The position numbers and the translations under genes are program-made. A model generated the notes under the pieces. That model was not told the DNA's origin. It worked only from the letters and a program-made list of their open reading frames with translations, and ran no database searches. From NCBI RefSeq assembly GCF_021631985.1, contig NZ_CP070225.1, positions 9,362,001 through 9,426,000 on the forward strand: a stretch of 64,000 nucleotides of DNA. The letters run 5' to 3'. This document shows positions 8,032 through 16,034 of this stretch, piece after piece (the stretch's first letter is position 1; every line of letters begins with the position of its first letter). The DNA is from Sandaracinus amylolyticus (GTDB taxonomy: Bacteria; Myxococcota_A; Polyangia; Polyangiales; Sandaracinaceae).

Positions 8032-9042
8032 ATGTCGGCGACGGCGCTCTCCCGGATCACCGTCTCGCAGCTCGATCTCGCGGCGCGCGAGGTCGTGGGC
8101 ACCGCGCTCGCGGTGCGAGAGCGAGAGGTCGTCGCGCTCTTCGCCGACGCGACGTCGGTGCGCATGGGCGACGCGCTCGCGCGCGCGGTCGAGGCGCGCG
8201 GCGCCGAGCCGCGCATGGTGTGGCTCGACGATCTCGGTCCACGTCCGCTGCTCGATCTGCCGGGCGGCATCGAGGGCCTGCTGCAGGGCGCGACCGCGAG
8301 CGTGTTCGTCGCGAGCGCGCCCGGCCCCGAGATCACGATGCGCCGCGCGCTCCTCGCGATGCTCACCGCGCATCGACTGCGCCACGCGCACATGCCGGGC
8401 ATCAGCCACCTCGCGTTCGTGCGCGGCCTGCGCGTCGACTACGACGCGGTCGCGGGCCACGGCATGCGCCTGCTCTCGCGACTGATGTCGTCGACGCGCA
8501 TCACCGTCAGCTCCGCGAGCGGCACCCGACTGCGCCTCGCGACGTCGAGCGCGACGCGCTGGATGCCGCAGCTCGGACAGCTCGAGCCGGGGCGCTGGGG
8601 CAATCTCCCCGCGGGCGCGCTCTACGCGGTGCCCGACTCGATCGATGGCGTGTACGTCGCGAACGCGGCGGTCGGTCCGCACGCGACCGCGAGCACGCCG
8701 GTGACGCTCTACATCGCCGACGGGCGCGTGGTGCGGGTGAGCGCGGAGGACGATCCCGTGCTCGAGGAGATGCTGCGCGCGCGCATCGAGTCGGGCGCGA
8801 ACCGCGATCGCGTCGGGCTCGTCGCGATCGGCTGCAACTACGGGATCATCGAGGCCACCGGCGAGGCGATCGTCGATCAGAACTTGCCGGGGCTGCATCT
8901 CGCGCTCGGCGACGCGGCGGCGGACGTGACCGGGATCGGCTGGAGCGCGGCGGGCTCGATCCCCTGCTGCGCGGCGGGCACCTCGGTGGTGGTCGACGGC
9001 GAGGCGGTGGTCCGGAGCGGCGTGCTGGTCGACCCGAGCTGA
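8032..9042 (+). CDS. M29-like aminopeptidase family protein
   Basis: A 336-residue protein from ATG 8032. The N-terminal part (EVVALFADATSVRMGDALARAVEARGAEPRMVW) looks like the Rossmann-like N-domain of M29/thermophilic-metalloprotease relatives (COG2309). The C-terminal part has GANRDRVGLVAIGCNYGI and LPGLHLALGD, matching the metal-binding C-domain segment where Glu/His/Asp ligands sit. Members cleave N-terminal residues or, in the NicX branch, open aromatic rings, so the activity here is not certain. Its TGA overlaps the next ATG by one base, making a two-gene operon with the glycosyltransferase. Confidence 0.75.
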   Translation: MSATALSRITVSQLDLAAREVVGTALAVREREVVALFADATSVRMGDALARAVEARGAEPRMVWLDDLGPRPLLDLPGGIEGLLQGATASVFVASAPGPEITMRRALLAMLTAHRLRHAHMPGISHLAFVRGLRVDYDAVAGHGMRLLSRLMSSTRITVSSASGTRLRLATSSATRWMPQLGQLEPGRWGNLPAGALYAVPDSIDGVYVANAAVGPHATASTPVTLYIADGRVVRVSAEDDPVLEEMLRARIESGANRDRVGLVAIGCNYGIIEATGEAIVDQNLPGLHLALGDAAADVTGIGWSAAGSIPCCAAGTSVVVDGEAVVRSGVLVDPS

Positions 9043-9698
9043 TGCGGGTCGCGATCTTCACGCGACCTCCGATCCCCGGTCGCTGCAAGACGCGCCTCGC
9101 GCGTGCGATCGGCGATGCGCGCGCCGCCGAGCTCCACGCCGCGTTCGTGATCGACACGATCACCCACGTGCGCGCGCGCGACGGCCTGCGCCCCGAGCTG
9201 CACGTCACCGAGGATCACCCGTTCTTCGCGCCGCTCTGCACACGCTTCGACCTGCCCCCGCCGATCGTGCAGGTCGAGGGTGATCTCGGCGCGCGCATGA
9301 GCCACGCGCTCGATCTCGCGCCCGGCCCGGCGTGTGTGATCGGCACCGACGCGCCCACGCTGCCGCACGCGCTGATCGGCGCTGCGAGCATCGCCCTCGG
9401 CGAGCGCGACTTCGTGTGCACGCCCGCGAGCGACGGCGGCTACGTGCTGATCGGCAGCGCATCGCGCGCGCCCTCGACGTTCCTCGCCGATCCGCGCATC
9501 CGCTGGTCCTCGCGCCACGCGCTCGCCGACACGATGCGCGCCGCGCCTTCACCGTTCGCGCTCACCGCGCCCTGGTACGACGTCGACGAGCCCGCCGATC
9601 TCGCGCTGCTCACGACCCACCTCACCCTCGATCCGCGCGCAGCGCCCGCCACCGCCGACCTGCTCCTCGGCCAGAGACGGCGAACATCCACGTTTTGA
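9042..9698 (+). CDS. TIGR04282/DUF2064-family glycosyltransferase
   Basis: A 218-residue protein beginning RVAIFTRPPIPGRCKTRLARAIG, the nucleotide-binding start of GT-A-like DUF2064 (CofC-related) enzymes. GPACVIGTDAPTLP contains the D-x-P metal-site loop, and DFVCTPASDGGYVLIG matches the following conserved block. These proteins are thought to transfer a nucleotide-activated sugar, and they often sit near exosortase or lipid-sugar genes. No such neighbour is present here. The start at 9042 shares one base with the upstream stop codon (TGATG), implying coupled translation. It is full length for the family. Confidence 0.9.
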   Translation: MRVAIFTRPPIPGRCKTRLARAIGDARAAELHAAFVIDTITHVRARDGLRPELHVTEDHPFFAPLCTRFDLPPPIVQVEGDLGARMSHALDLAPGPACVIGTDAPTLPHALIGAASIALGERDFVCTPASDGGYVLIGSASRAPSTFLADPRIRWSSRHALADTMRAAPSPFALTAPWYDVDEPADLALLTTHLTLDPRAAPATADLLLGQRRRTSTF

Positions 9699-9733
9699 CC
9701 ACACCTCGCGCACCCGTTACGCTCACAGGCCAT

Positions 9734-10390
9734 ATGGGCGAGGGCGACGCGCTCTTCGCGCGGTTCGGCCGCACCTTCGAGCCGGGAGAGGTGCTGTTCC
9801 GCGAGGACGAGCCCGGCAACACGATGTTCGTGATCCAGCAGGGTCAGGTCCGGATCACCAAGGCCACCCGCGACGGCACGAAGACGCTCGCGATCCTCGG
9901 GCCCGGAGAGTTCTTCGGCGAGATGGCGATCCTCAACTCGAAGCCGCGCAACGCCACCGCAGAGGCGCTCTCGCCGCTGCGCTGCCTGGTGATCGACGCG
10001 CGCACCTTCGGGCAGATGGTCGTCAGCAACGCCGAGATCGCGGTCCGGATGATCACGAAGCTCGCGCGGCGGCTCGACTCGGCGAACGCGCTGATCGAGG
10101 TGCTGATGCACCGCGACCCGAAGGCGCGCGTGATCCTCGGTCTCTCGCGCCAGGCGGAGATGATCGGCGAGGAGCGCGACGACGGGTCGGTCTGGGTGCC
10201 GATCACCCGCACCGATCTCGCGGCCGAGATCGGGCTCAGCGAAGAAGAGACGGAGGACGTTCTGGTGCGCTTGCGTCGTCTGCGGATCGTCGAAGGCGGA
10301 GACGACGGCTTCGCCGTCGGCGACGTCCAGCGCCTGCAGGAGTTCCTCGAGTTCCTCGAGATGCGCGAGCGCTTCGGGGACGGCGCCTGA
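9734..10390 (+). CDS. Crp/Fnr-type cyclic-nucleotide-binding transcription regulator
   Basis: A 218-residue protein. Residues about 5-120 are a cNMP-binding fold: FEPGEVLFREDEPGNTMFVIQQGQVRI, then GPGEFFGEMAILNSKPRNATAEA, which is the phosphate-binding cassette with the conserved FGE and R-N-A-T/A pattern. A long helix follows, then a C-terminal helix-turn-helix (ITRTDLAAEIGLSEEETEDVLVRLRRLRIVE). This is the full Crp architecture. The gene overlaps the next one (class II cAMP phosphodiesterase) by one base, so receptor and ligand-destroying enzyme are made together. ATG 9734 is preceded by a short spacer after the glycosyltransferase gene. Confidence 0.92.
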   Translation: MGEGDALFARFGRTFEPGEVLFREDEPGNTMFVIQQGQVRITKATRDGTKTLAILGPGEFFGEMAILNSKPRNATAEALSPLRCLVIDARTFGQMVVSNAEIAVRMITKLARRLDSANALIEVLMHRDPKARVILGLSRQAEMIGEERDDGSVWVPITRTDLAAEIGLSEEETEDVLVRLRRLRIVEGGDDGFAVGDVQRLQEFLEFLEMRERFGDGA

Positions 10391-11160
10391 TGGAACTGCG
10401 AGTCCTCGGCTGCCACGGCGGCGAGACGCCGAAGCACAAGACGTCGAGCTTCCTCCTCGACGGGAAGGTCGCGATCGACGCCGGCGCGGTGACCTCGATG
10501 CTCACGCTCGAGGAGCAGCACGCGATCGAGACGGTGCTCGTCAGCCACGCGCACCTCGATCACGTGCGCGACCTCGCGACGCTCGCCGACAACCGCTGCC
10601 AGCAGGGCGGACCGCCGCTGGTGATCGCGGGGATCCCCGAGACGCTCGAGGTGCTGAAGAAGCACTTCTTCAACGACCTCCTGTGGCCCGACTTCTCGAA
10701 GATCCCCGCGGGGAATTCGGGGATGACGATCGAGCTGCGCCCGCTCGTGCCCGAGGAGACCACCGAGCTCAGCGGGATGCGCATCACGCCGGTGCTGGTG
10801 CACCACACGATCGACGCGTCGGGCTTCGTCGTGGAGACGCCGAGCGGCGCGCTCGGCTACAGCGGCGACACCGGGCCGACCACGCGGTTCTGGGAGAAGC
10901 TCAACGAGACGCGCGACCTACGCGCGCTCTTGATGGAGATCTCGTTCCCCGACGAGCACCACAAGCTCGCGAAGGTGAGCGGGCACCACACGCCCGAGAC
11001 GCTCGAGGCCGAGCTGCGCAAGCTGCACGATCACCGCGAGCTGCCGGTGCTGCTCTATCACATCAAGCCGGTCTTCGAGCAGCGCGTCGAGAAAGAGCTC
11101 GCGCGCATCCACGACCGCAACCTCGACATCTGCCGCCTCGGCGATCAGTTCGTCCTGTAG
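10390..11160 (+). CDS. Class II 3',5'-cyclic-nucleotide phosphodiesterase (MBL fold)
   Basis: A 256-residue metallo-beta-lactamase-fold protein. The metal motif is SHAHLDH (H53, H55, D57, H58), the HxHLDH signature of class II cyclic-nucleotide phosphodiesterases such as PDE1 and CpdP. Further ligands are in ITPVLVHH and LGYSGDTGPT. Late conserved elements are LLMEISFPDEHHKLAKVSGHHTPE and LLYHIKP, also seen in class II PDEs. It lacks a signal peptide, so a cytoplasmic role is likely. Its ATG overlaps the Crp-like gene stop (TGATG). The context makes cAMP or a related cNMP the likely substrate, but ligand identity is inferred. Confidence 0.88.
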   Translation: MELRVLGCHGGETPKHKTSSFLLDGKVAIDAGAVTSMLTLEEQHAIETVLVSHAHLDHVRDLATLADNRCQQGGPPLVIAGIPETLEVLKKHFFNDLLWPDFSKIPAGNSGMTIELRPLVPEETTELSGMRITPVLVHHTIDASGFVVETPSGALGYSGDTGPTTRFWEKLNETRDLRALLMEISFPDEHHKLAKVSGHHTPETLEAELRKLHDHRELPVLLYHIKPVFEQRVEKELARIHDRNLDICRLGDQFVL

Positions 11161-11178
11161 GGCTTCGGCGTGAGGCGC

Positions 11179-11355
11179 GGGGTGGAGGGTCCGACGCCCT
11201 GGGTGCTCGCGGGCTGCTCGACGATCGCGGCGTGAGCGTCGGGAATCGGTGGTCGCATCGCGGCGCGCGCTTCGCGCTCTGCCGCGATGCTTCGATCAGT
11301 CTGTGGTCGGCCTCTGCGAGCCCCCGTCGCACGGGGGCGTCGGACCCTCCACCCC
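11179..11355. repeat. 21-bp perfect inverted repeat, arms 11179-11199 and 11335-11355
   Basis: Bases 11179-11199 are the exact reverse complement of 11335-11355, and four more pairs continue on the outer side after one mismatch. The arms are 135 nt apart, so this is more like a pair of oppositely oriented repeats than a simple hairpin. Confidence 0.8.
11320..11338. terminator. GC hairpin (8-bp stem, 3-nt loop)
   Basis: GCCCCCGT, loop CGC, ACGGGGGC. The 3' arm runs into the second 21-bp inverted-repeat arm. There is no T-tract, so function as a terminator is only possible. Confidence 0.45.
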
Positions 11356-11506
11356 ACGCCCGGTACCGCGGTTCTGCCGCCTCACTGGGTTTCGCTGGGG
11401 AGGGCTCGTGACCGATCCGCGCTGCTCGCGCGGCTCGGACGCTCGCGAGTAGCACCGCGCTTCGCGCGTGTGCGCGCTGCGCGCGGGAGTTCGGAGGGAG
11501 AGCACG

Positions 11507-11541
11507 GCGCTACGAAGATCGTAGCGCTACGGATTCCGTAG
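11507..11541. terminator. Two adjacent perfect hairpins
   Basis: The first is GCGCTACGA, loop AGA, TCGTAGCGC (11507-11527). The second is CTACGGA, T, TCCGTAG (11527-11541). They share base 11527. Their sequence similarity suggests one arose from the other, and they may act as a terminator pair or as a regulator site upstream of the peroxiredoxin gene. Confidence 0.45.
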
Positions 11542-11638
11542 CGACGAGGCCGTGGTCTGCGGCGAGCGGATGGGAGCGAGATTCTTGCCGAGGCGCGGAC
11601 GGAGGCGCATGTCCGTGGCCTCGACAGGAGAGGTCGGA

Positions 11639-12199
11639 ATGCGGCTGCGGATGATCGAGATCGTGGTGATCGCGGCGATGCTCGCGGCGTGTGGTGGGTC
11701 GCAGCAAGCGAGCGGCGGGGGCGGGAGCACCGCCGAGGCCGCGCCGCGCGAGACGCCGGTGCCGGTCGGTGAGGCCGCGCCCGCGTTCATGCTGCAGGAC
11801 CAGACGGGGCGGGTGCGGCAGCTCTCGGAGTACCGCGGCAACCCGGTGGTGCTCTACTTCTATCCGCGCGATGCGACGCCGGGCTGCACCGCGGAGGCGT
11901 GCGCGTTCCGCGATGCGTGGGATCGCCTGCAGGGCACCGGCGCGGTCGTGCTGGGCGTCTCGACCGACGACGTCGAGTCGCATCGTCGCTTCCACGACGA
12001 GCACCAGCTGCCCTTCGAGCTGCTCGCCGATCTCGATGGTCGCGTCGCGCAGCAGTACGGCGTGCCGGTGCAGATGGGCATGACCGCGCGGATGACGTTC
12101 CTGATCGACGACGAGGGCGTCGTCCGGCACGTGTGGGAGGACGTCGATCCGGGCGTGCACGTCGATCAAGTGATCGCGGAGATCGACGAGCTGCCGTGA
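11639..12199 (+). CDS. Lipoprotein peroxiredoxin (PrxQ/BCP type)
   Basis: A 186-residue protein. A lipoprotein signal (MLAAC, lipid Cys 18) and a Gly/Ser linker precede a thioredoxin-fold domain. YPRDATPGCTAEAC holds the peroxidatic Cys83 and, five residues on, the resolving Cys88, the PrxQ/BCP spacing. VVLGVSTDDVESH and MTARMTFLIDDEGVV are the later family blocks. It should reduce peroxides in the periplasm or at a membrane face, using a thiol donor. ATG 11639 was chosen because AGGAG precedes it and it gives a proper lipoprotein leader; upstream in-frame ATGs would add an Arg-rich stretch. Confidence 0.92.
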   Translation: MRLRMIEIVVIAAMLAACGGSQQASGGGGSTAEAAPRETPVPVGEAAPAFMLQDQTGRVRQLSEYRGNPVVLYFYPRDATPGCTAEACAFRDAWDRLQGTGAVVLGVSTDDVESHRRFHDEHQLPFELLADLDGRVAQQYGVPVQMGMTARMTFLIDDEGVVRHVWEDVDPGVHVDQVIAEIDELP

Positions 12200-12416
12200 A
12201 GGCGATGTACGGCGCACGGAGCGCGCCGGGGACGCAATGTCAGCGCAACGATGCGACGTGGATGTCGCGTCGCGTTCACGCGTGAAATCGGCGCTCCGTC
12301 CTCGCGTGTGGAGGCGCGATCGCGAAAGCGCTGTCGTTTCGTGTCGCGTCTCCGATCTGCGCGGTGGTGGATCGACGATTGCTGAGGATCGTGGCGTCGC
12401 ACGAAGGAGCTTCGCC

Positions 12417-12734
12417 ATGACCACCCTCTCGACCGAGCCTGCCGACGTCCTCAAGCGCCGCGCGCAGCGCTTCGCCTCGAAGGGCGAGCTCCGCAAGGCC
12501 GCGCTCGCGCTGCGTGAGCGCGCTGCGATCCTCGGCGACGCTGCGTCGTGGGTGATGGCGGGCGCGATGCTGCGCCGCGCGCGTCGCGACGACGAAGCGA
12601 TCGAAGCGCTGCGCCAGGGCCTCTGGCTCCACGAGCGCGCGGGTGCGGCAGGGCGCGCACGGTCTGTGGCGAACGTGTTGCGCGAGCTCGCGCCCGACGA
12701 TCGCCTCGCGCGTCGCTACGCGAAGGCGAGCTGA
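12417..12734 (+). CDS. Small TPR-like helical protein
   Basis: A 105-residue protein of Ala-, Arg- and Leu-rich helices. The helix pairs around KGELRKAALALRERAAILGDAASWVMAGAML and DDEAIEALRQGLWLHERAG have TPR spacing. There is no signal peptide and no catalytic motif. GAAGGAG lies 8 nt before the ATG, which supports the start. It converges with the gene at 12741 with 6 nt between stops. The function is unknown; a protein-interaction role is typical of such repeats. Confidence 0.7.
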   Translation: MTTLSTEPADVLKRRAQRFASKGELRKAALALRERAAILGDAASWVMAGAMLRRARRDDEAIEALRQGLWLHERAGAAGRARSVANVLRELAPDDRLARRYAKAS

Positions 12735-12740
12735 TCCCGT

Positions 12741-13487
12741 TCACATGACCCGGAGCGCGGTCGGCTCGAGCTGCAGCGTGAGCTCGAAGAGCGCGCGCCC
12801 TTCGCGATCGGCGTCCCGCACCGTGACGGTTCCGCGCGCGAGGTCGAACGCGATCGCGGGATCACCATCGGTGACCGAGGGCATCTGATCGGCGGCGGCG
12901 CTCGGGCCGCCCGCGCCGAGATCACACGCGACGTAGCCCGCCGTCTGCGCGCGGTTCGGGTACACGACGGTGTCGCCGCACATGACGCGGACCAGGCAGT
13001 CGTATCCGGAGTCGGCCGTCGGCAGCACGCGCACCTCGCAGGGCTGCGCCGAGTCGAGGTCGAGCCCGCTCGACGAGAGCACACGACCGCGACGTCCGAT
13101 CGGCGGGAACGGCGGCGGGCGCTCGTCGGTGAAGAGCGCGCGATAGCGGCTCATCTGTGGATCGACGATCGCTTCGACCATCGGCGGCAGCGGCTCGTGC
13201 TGATCGGGGAACGCCTGGGCCCAGACCTCGCGCGCGGAGCCCTCGGCGCCGGGATCGTCGGCCGCGCGCGACCAGCCGCGGTCGTCGGGATCGAGCTCGT
13301 CGTCGGTCGCGGGCTCGAGCACGAAGGTGCGGCCGCCGCGATCTTCGTCTTCGTCGTCGCTCGTCGGCGCGAACGGGCCGCGCTCCGTGATCACGCTGCC
13401 GACCCCGAGCGCGAGCAGCGCGACGAAGACCGCGCTCGTGACGAGGAGCCCGGGACGAATCGACCGAGGGTCGCGTGGTGACTGCAT
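12741..13487 (-). CDS. Membrane-anchored secreted protein of unknown function
   Basis: A 248-residue protein from ATG 13487, which GAGAAGGA precedes. Residues about 12-32 are one hydrophobic helix (PGLLVTSAVFVALLALGVGSVI), with no clear cleavage site, so the rest is probably anchored and extracytoplasmic. An acidic low-complexity stretch follows (SDDEDEDRGG). The C-terminal half has a four-Cys pattern (C-EVRVLPTADSGYD-C-LVRVM-C-GD, VAC) and ends in strands (ALFELTLQLEPTAL). I recognise no family. The upstream in-frame extension to 13550 is basic and unlikely to be translated. Confidence 0.7.
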   Translation of the reverse strand: MQSPRDPRSIRPGLLVTSAVFVALLALGVGSVITERGPFAPTSDDEDEDRGGRTFVLEPATDDELDPDDRGWSRAADDPGAEGSAREVWAQAFPDQHEPLPPMVEAIVDPQMSRYRALFTDERPPPFPPIGRRGRVLSSSGLDLDSAQPCEVRVLPTADSGYDCLVRVMCGDTVVYPNRAQTAGYVACDLGAGGPSAAADQMPSVTDGDPAIAFDLARGTVTVRDADREGRALFELTLQLEPTALRVM

Positions 13488-13555
13488 CCGCGTCCTTCTC
13501 CGCGAGAGTACGCGAGCGATAGACGCGTCGTGCCGCCTTCCGGTTCCCACGCGAC

Positions 13556-13590
13556 GGAAAAAGAACCGGCCCGGGTGGGACCGGGCCGGT
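13556..13590 (-). terminator. Intrinsic terminator of the Kazal-domain gene
   Basis: Reading the minus strand, ACCGGCCCGG, loop TCCCAC, CCGGGCCGGT form a perfect 10-bp stem, followed at once by TTCTTTTTCC. Hairpin plus U-tract is a textbook rho-independent terminator, placed about 35 nt after the stop at 13627. Confidence 0.85.
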
Positions 13591-13626
13591 GAGGAACGTG
13601 GAGGAAAGGAAGGAAGTCAGCGCGGC

Positions 13627-14613
13627 TCAGCGCGCCGGGACGCAGGTGCCCTCGTCGGGGCACGGCGCGCTCGGGTCGTCCCAGATGCAGACCGGGATCA
13701 CGCAGACCTCGCCCGCGGCGCAGTCGGAGTCCGCGCCGCACGAGGGCGGTGCGGTCGGGCGGCACTCGCCGTAGCAGACCGCGGGGCACGCGCGATCGTC
13801 GGGAAGCCCGTCGCACGGCGAGTGGCACACGGTGGTGTCGCAGTACGAGCCCTCGCCGCACTCGTCGTCGCTGAAGCAGAGCGGGCCGGGCGCCGGGTTG
13901 CACGCGCACGTCTCGCAGCCGCGCTCGTCGAGGACGTGGCCGTGCTCGCAGTAGACGTCACACGCGACCGGCTCGCACATCGGCGGCGGGTTGCACGCGC
14001 AGATCGCGCAGCCGCGCTCGTCGATCACGTGGCCGTACTCGCAGTAGATCTCGCAGGTCACCGGCTCGCAGGTCGGCGGCGGCAGGCACTCGGGCGTGGG
14101 ACAGCCGTTCTGATCGACGACGTAGCCCCACTCGCAGTAGATCGGCGGGACCGCGGGGCACTCGCACGGGCCCTCGTGACCGACCATCACGCCCGCGCAG
14201 TTGGCCTCGCACGAGTTGCCGTAGGTGCGACCGTCCTGGCCGCAGACCGGCGCGTAGACGTCGGGGCACGCGCAGCTCGTCTCGCACTCGCCGTCGCGGA
14301 CGACCATCACGCCGGCGCACGCGGCTTCGCACGTGTTGCCGTAGGTCTTGCCGTCGTCGCCGCAGACCGGCGCGTAGACCGCGGGGCAGACGCAGCCCGC
14401 GTCGCACTCGCCTTCGTGCGCGACCATCGCGCCCGCGCAGTCGGCCTCGCAGGAGTTGCCGTAGGTGCGGCCGTCGGCGCCGCAGACCGGCGCGTAGATG
14501 TCGGGGCAGAAGCAGCTGCCGGGATCACCGGGCTCGTCGCAGCCGCGTGGGGCGAGCAGGAGCGGGATGCCGAGCAGGAGCAAGCGGAAGGAGAAGATGC
14601 GTCGCTGGTGCAT
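13627..14613 (-). CDS. Secreted Kazal/antistasin-type protease-inhibitor-like protein
   Basis: A 328-residue Cys-rich secreted protein. The N-terminus ([22 protein letters not shown]) is a signal, possibly lipidated at the Cys although the lipobox is poor. Three Kazal-type modules follow in tandem (C-x-C-P-x-x-YAPVCG-x-DG-x-TYGN-x-C-E-A), then three antistasin-like modules ([25 protein letters not shown]-x-x-C-A-C; [11 protein letters not shown]). After these come Cys clusters such as [11 protein letters not shown]. Kazal and antistasin domains in known proteins block serine proteases. The three copies within each module type are nearly identical, pointing to recent tandem duplication. A strong terminator follows. 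The target protease is unknown. Confidence 0.85.
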   Translation of the reverse strand: MHQRRIFSFRLLLLGIPLLLAPRGCDEPGDPGSCFCPDIYAPVCGADGRTYGNSCEADCAGAMVAHEGECDAGCVCPAVYAPVCGDDGKTYGNTCEAACAGVMVVRDGECETSCACPDVYAPVCGQDGRTYGNSCEANCAGVMVGHEGPCECPAVPPIYCEWGYVVDQNGCPTPECLPPPTCEPVTCEIYCEYGHVIDERGCAICACNPPPMCEPVACDVYCEHGHVLDERGCETCACNPAPGPLCFSDDECGEGSYCDTTVCHSPCDGLPDDRACPAVCYGECRPTAPPSCGADSDCAAGEVCVIPVCIWDDPSAPCPDEGTCVPAR

Positions 14614-14855
14614 GGGTGCCTCGTGATTTGCAGGGGATGTGCCGCGGAATTCGTGCCTGCGTGTGCCAGTCAAACGACGTAATCAAACGCAGTAGATCGT
14701 CCCCGCGCAGGGCGCGGACGATCGTGGTGCGTGCACCGAACGTCGACGCGCGGAGGACCCCCGGGGCGCGGTGCGCCTCGACCTCTCGCGCGTTCGTGGT
14801 GCTCGCGAGGTTGGTGGGCGCGCCCATGGGCGTCCGTCACGAAAAGATCGCGGGT

Positions 14856-16034
14856 ATGCTCGGCGCGCGGAATGTGCGGACGAACGTCGTCGCGTGGGGA
14901 TGGTGCTTGTGCGTGGCGCTCGCGGCGTGTGGCGCGCCGCGGGTGCGCGAGGAGCGCGTGGTGCCGGTGACGCTGCGCGAGGAGGGCTGGCTCCCCGAGA
15001 ACCGCGCGCGCATCGAGCGCGTGATCGCGACGCTCGGCGCGCGCGAGGGACGGCGCGTCGCGGTGTTCGACTGGGACAACACGATGATGCGCGGGGACAT
15101 CGGCGACCTGGTGCTCGCGCATCTGATCGAGCGCGGTGCGATCGCGGAGGGCGCGATCCCGCGAGACGACGCGATGCTCGGCGAGGCAGCGCACGCGGCG
15201 CTCGCGGGCGCGCGCGATGCGACGGAGCGCGGGCGCGTGGTGGCGCACCTCGCGTGGCGCGGCACGACGCCCGAGGGAGAGCCCGCGTTCACGGTGCCGA
15301 TGGCGCCGTTCTACCGATCGACGTACGGCGTGATCGCGCAGGTGCTCGCGGCGGGGCGCACCGACGACGCGCTGCGCGCGATCGCGCGCGAGGCGTTCGC
15401 GGCGGCGAGCGCTGCGCCGGTCGGCACGCGCGAGGTGATCGGCGGGGTCGAGGTCGAGCGCTTCGCGCGGCTGCACGTGCCGATGATCGAGCTCGCGCGC
15501 GCGCTCGAGTCGGTCGGCGTCGAGGTGTGGATCGTCAGCGCGTCGCCCGAGCCGATCGTCCAGGCGCTCGCGGAGATCGCGGGGCTCGCTCCGGCGCGCG
15601 TGATCGGCGTGCGGATGCAGCACGACGGATCGGGGCGCGGCACCGCGCGCTTCGAGGCGTGCGGTGAGGGCGCGCTCGCGACGCCGGTGATGACGTGGCT
15701 CGAGGGCAAGCGCTGCTGGATCAACCGCGCGATCTTCGACGTGCCCGCGGCGCGGCAGCGCATGCGGCAGGAGGACCCGGCGCTGCGTCCGGTCCTCGTC
15801 GCGGGTGACAGCGACGGAGACCTCGCGATGCTGCAGGACGCGACCGAGCTGCGCATCGTGCTCGATCGACAGAACGTGCGCTTGATGTGCAACGCGCTCG
15901 CGTCGGGCTGGCTGGTGCAGCCGCTCTTCGTCGATCCTCCGCCGCCGCGCGAGACGCCCTATCCGTGCAGCACCCACGAGGACGCGCTGGGGCGCGTGGT
16001 GGACGCGGACGGGCGCGCGATCGGCGATCGTTAG
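14856..16034 (+). CDS. Lipoprotein HAD-superfamily phosphatase (phosphoserine-phosphatase-like)
   Basis: A 392-residue protein. A lipoprotein signal ends in ALAAC. The HAD core is clear: motif I is VFDWDNT (DxDxT-type nucleophile), motif II is WIVSAS, and motif IV is AGDSDGDLAML. The large cap insertion between motifs I and II matches the phosphoserine-phosphatase-like branch. It should hydrolyse a phosphomonoester at the cell envelope; the substrate is unknown. Start choice is soft: ATG 14826, ATG 14856 and GTG 14874 are all in frame. I prefer 14856, which gives a normal-length signal. Its stop TAG overlaps the stop of the convergent gene at 16031. Confidence 0.9.
   Translation: MLGARNVRTNVVAWGWCLCVALAACGAPRVREERVVPVTLREEGWLPENRARIERVIATLGAREGRRVAVFDWDNTMMRGDIGDLVLAHLIERGAIAEGAIPRDDAMLGEAAHAALAGARDATERGRVVAHLAWRGTTPEGEPAFTVPMAPFYRSTYGVIAQVLAAGRTDDALRAIAREAFAAASAAPVGTREVIGGVEVERFARLHVPMIELARALESVGVEVWIVSASPEPIVQALAEIAGLAPARVIGVRMQHDGSGRGTARFEACGEGALATPVMTWLEGKRCWINRAIFDVPAARQRMRQEDPALRPVLVAGDSDGDLAMLQDATELRIVLDRQNVRLMCNALASGWLVQPLFVDPPPPRETPYPCSTHEDALGRVVDADGRAIGDR

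Larger units (their letters stand above)
11161..11638 (+). other. Hairpin-rich intergenic spacer (about 480 nt, no convincing gene)
   Basis: No reading frame here has protein-like composition. The spacer instead holds a 21-bp perfect inverted repeat, a perfect 8-bp GC hairpin and two adjacent hairpins near 11507-11541, each listed separately. It lies between the PDE gene and the peroxiredoxin gene, both on the plus strand, so it must contain both a terminator and a promoter. Confidence 0.8.

Noticed and set aside
14614-14633. Sigma-54-like promoter before the HAD lipoprotein gene
   Set aside because: The TTGCA part matches but the upstream GG of the -24 box is missing, and no activator gene is near.
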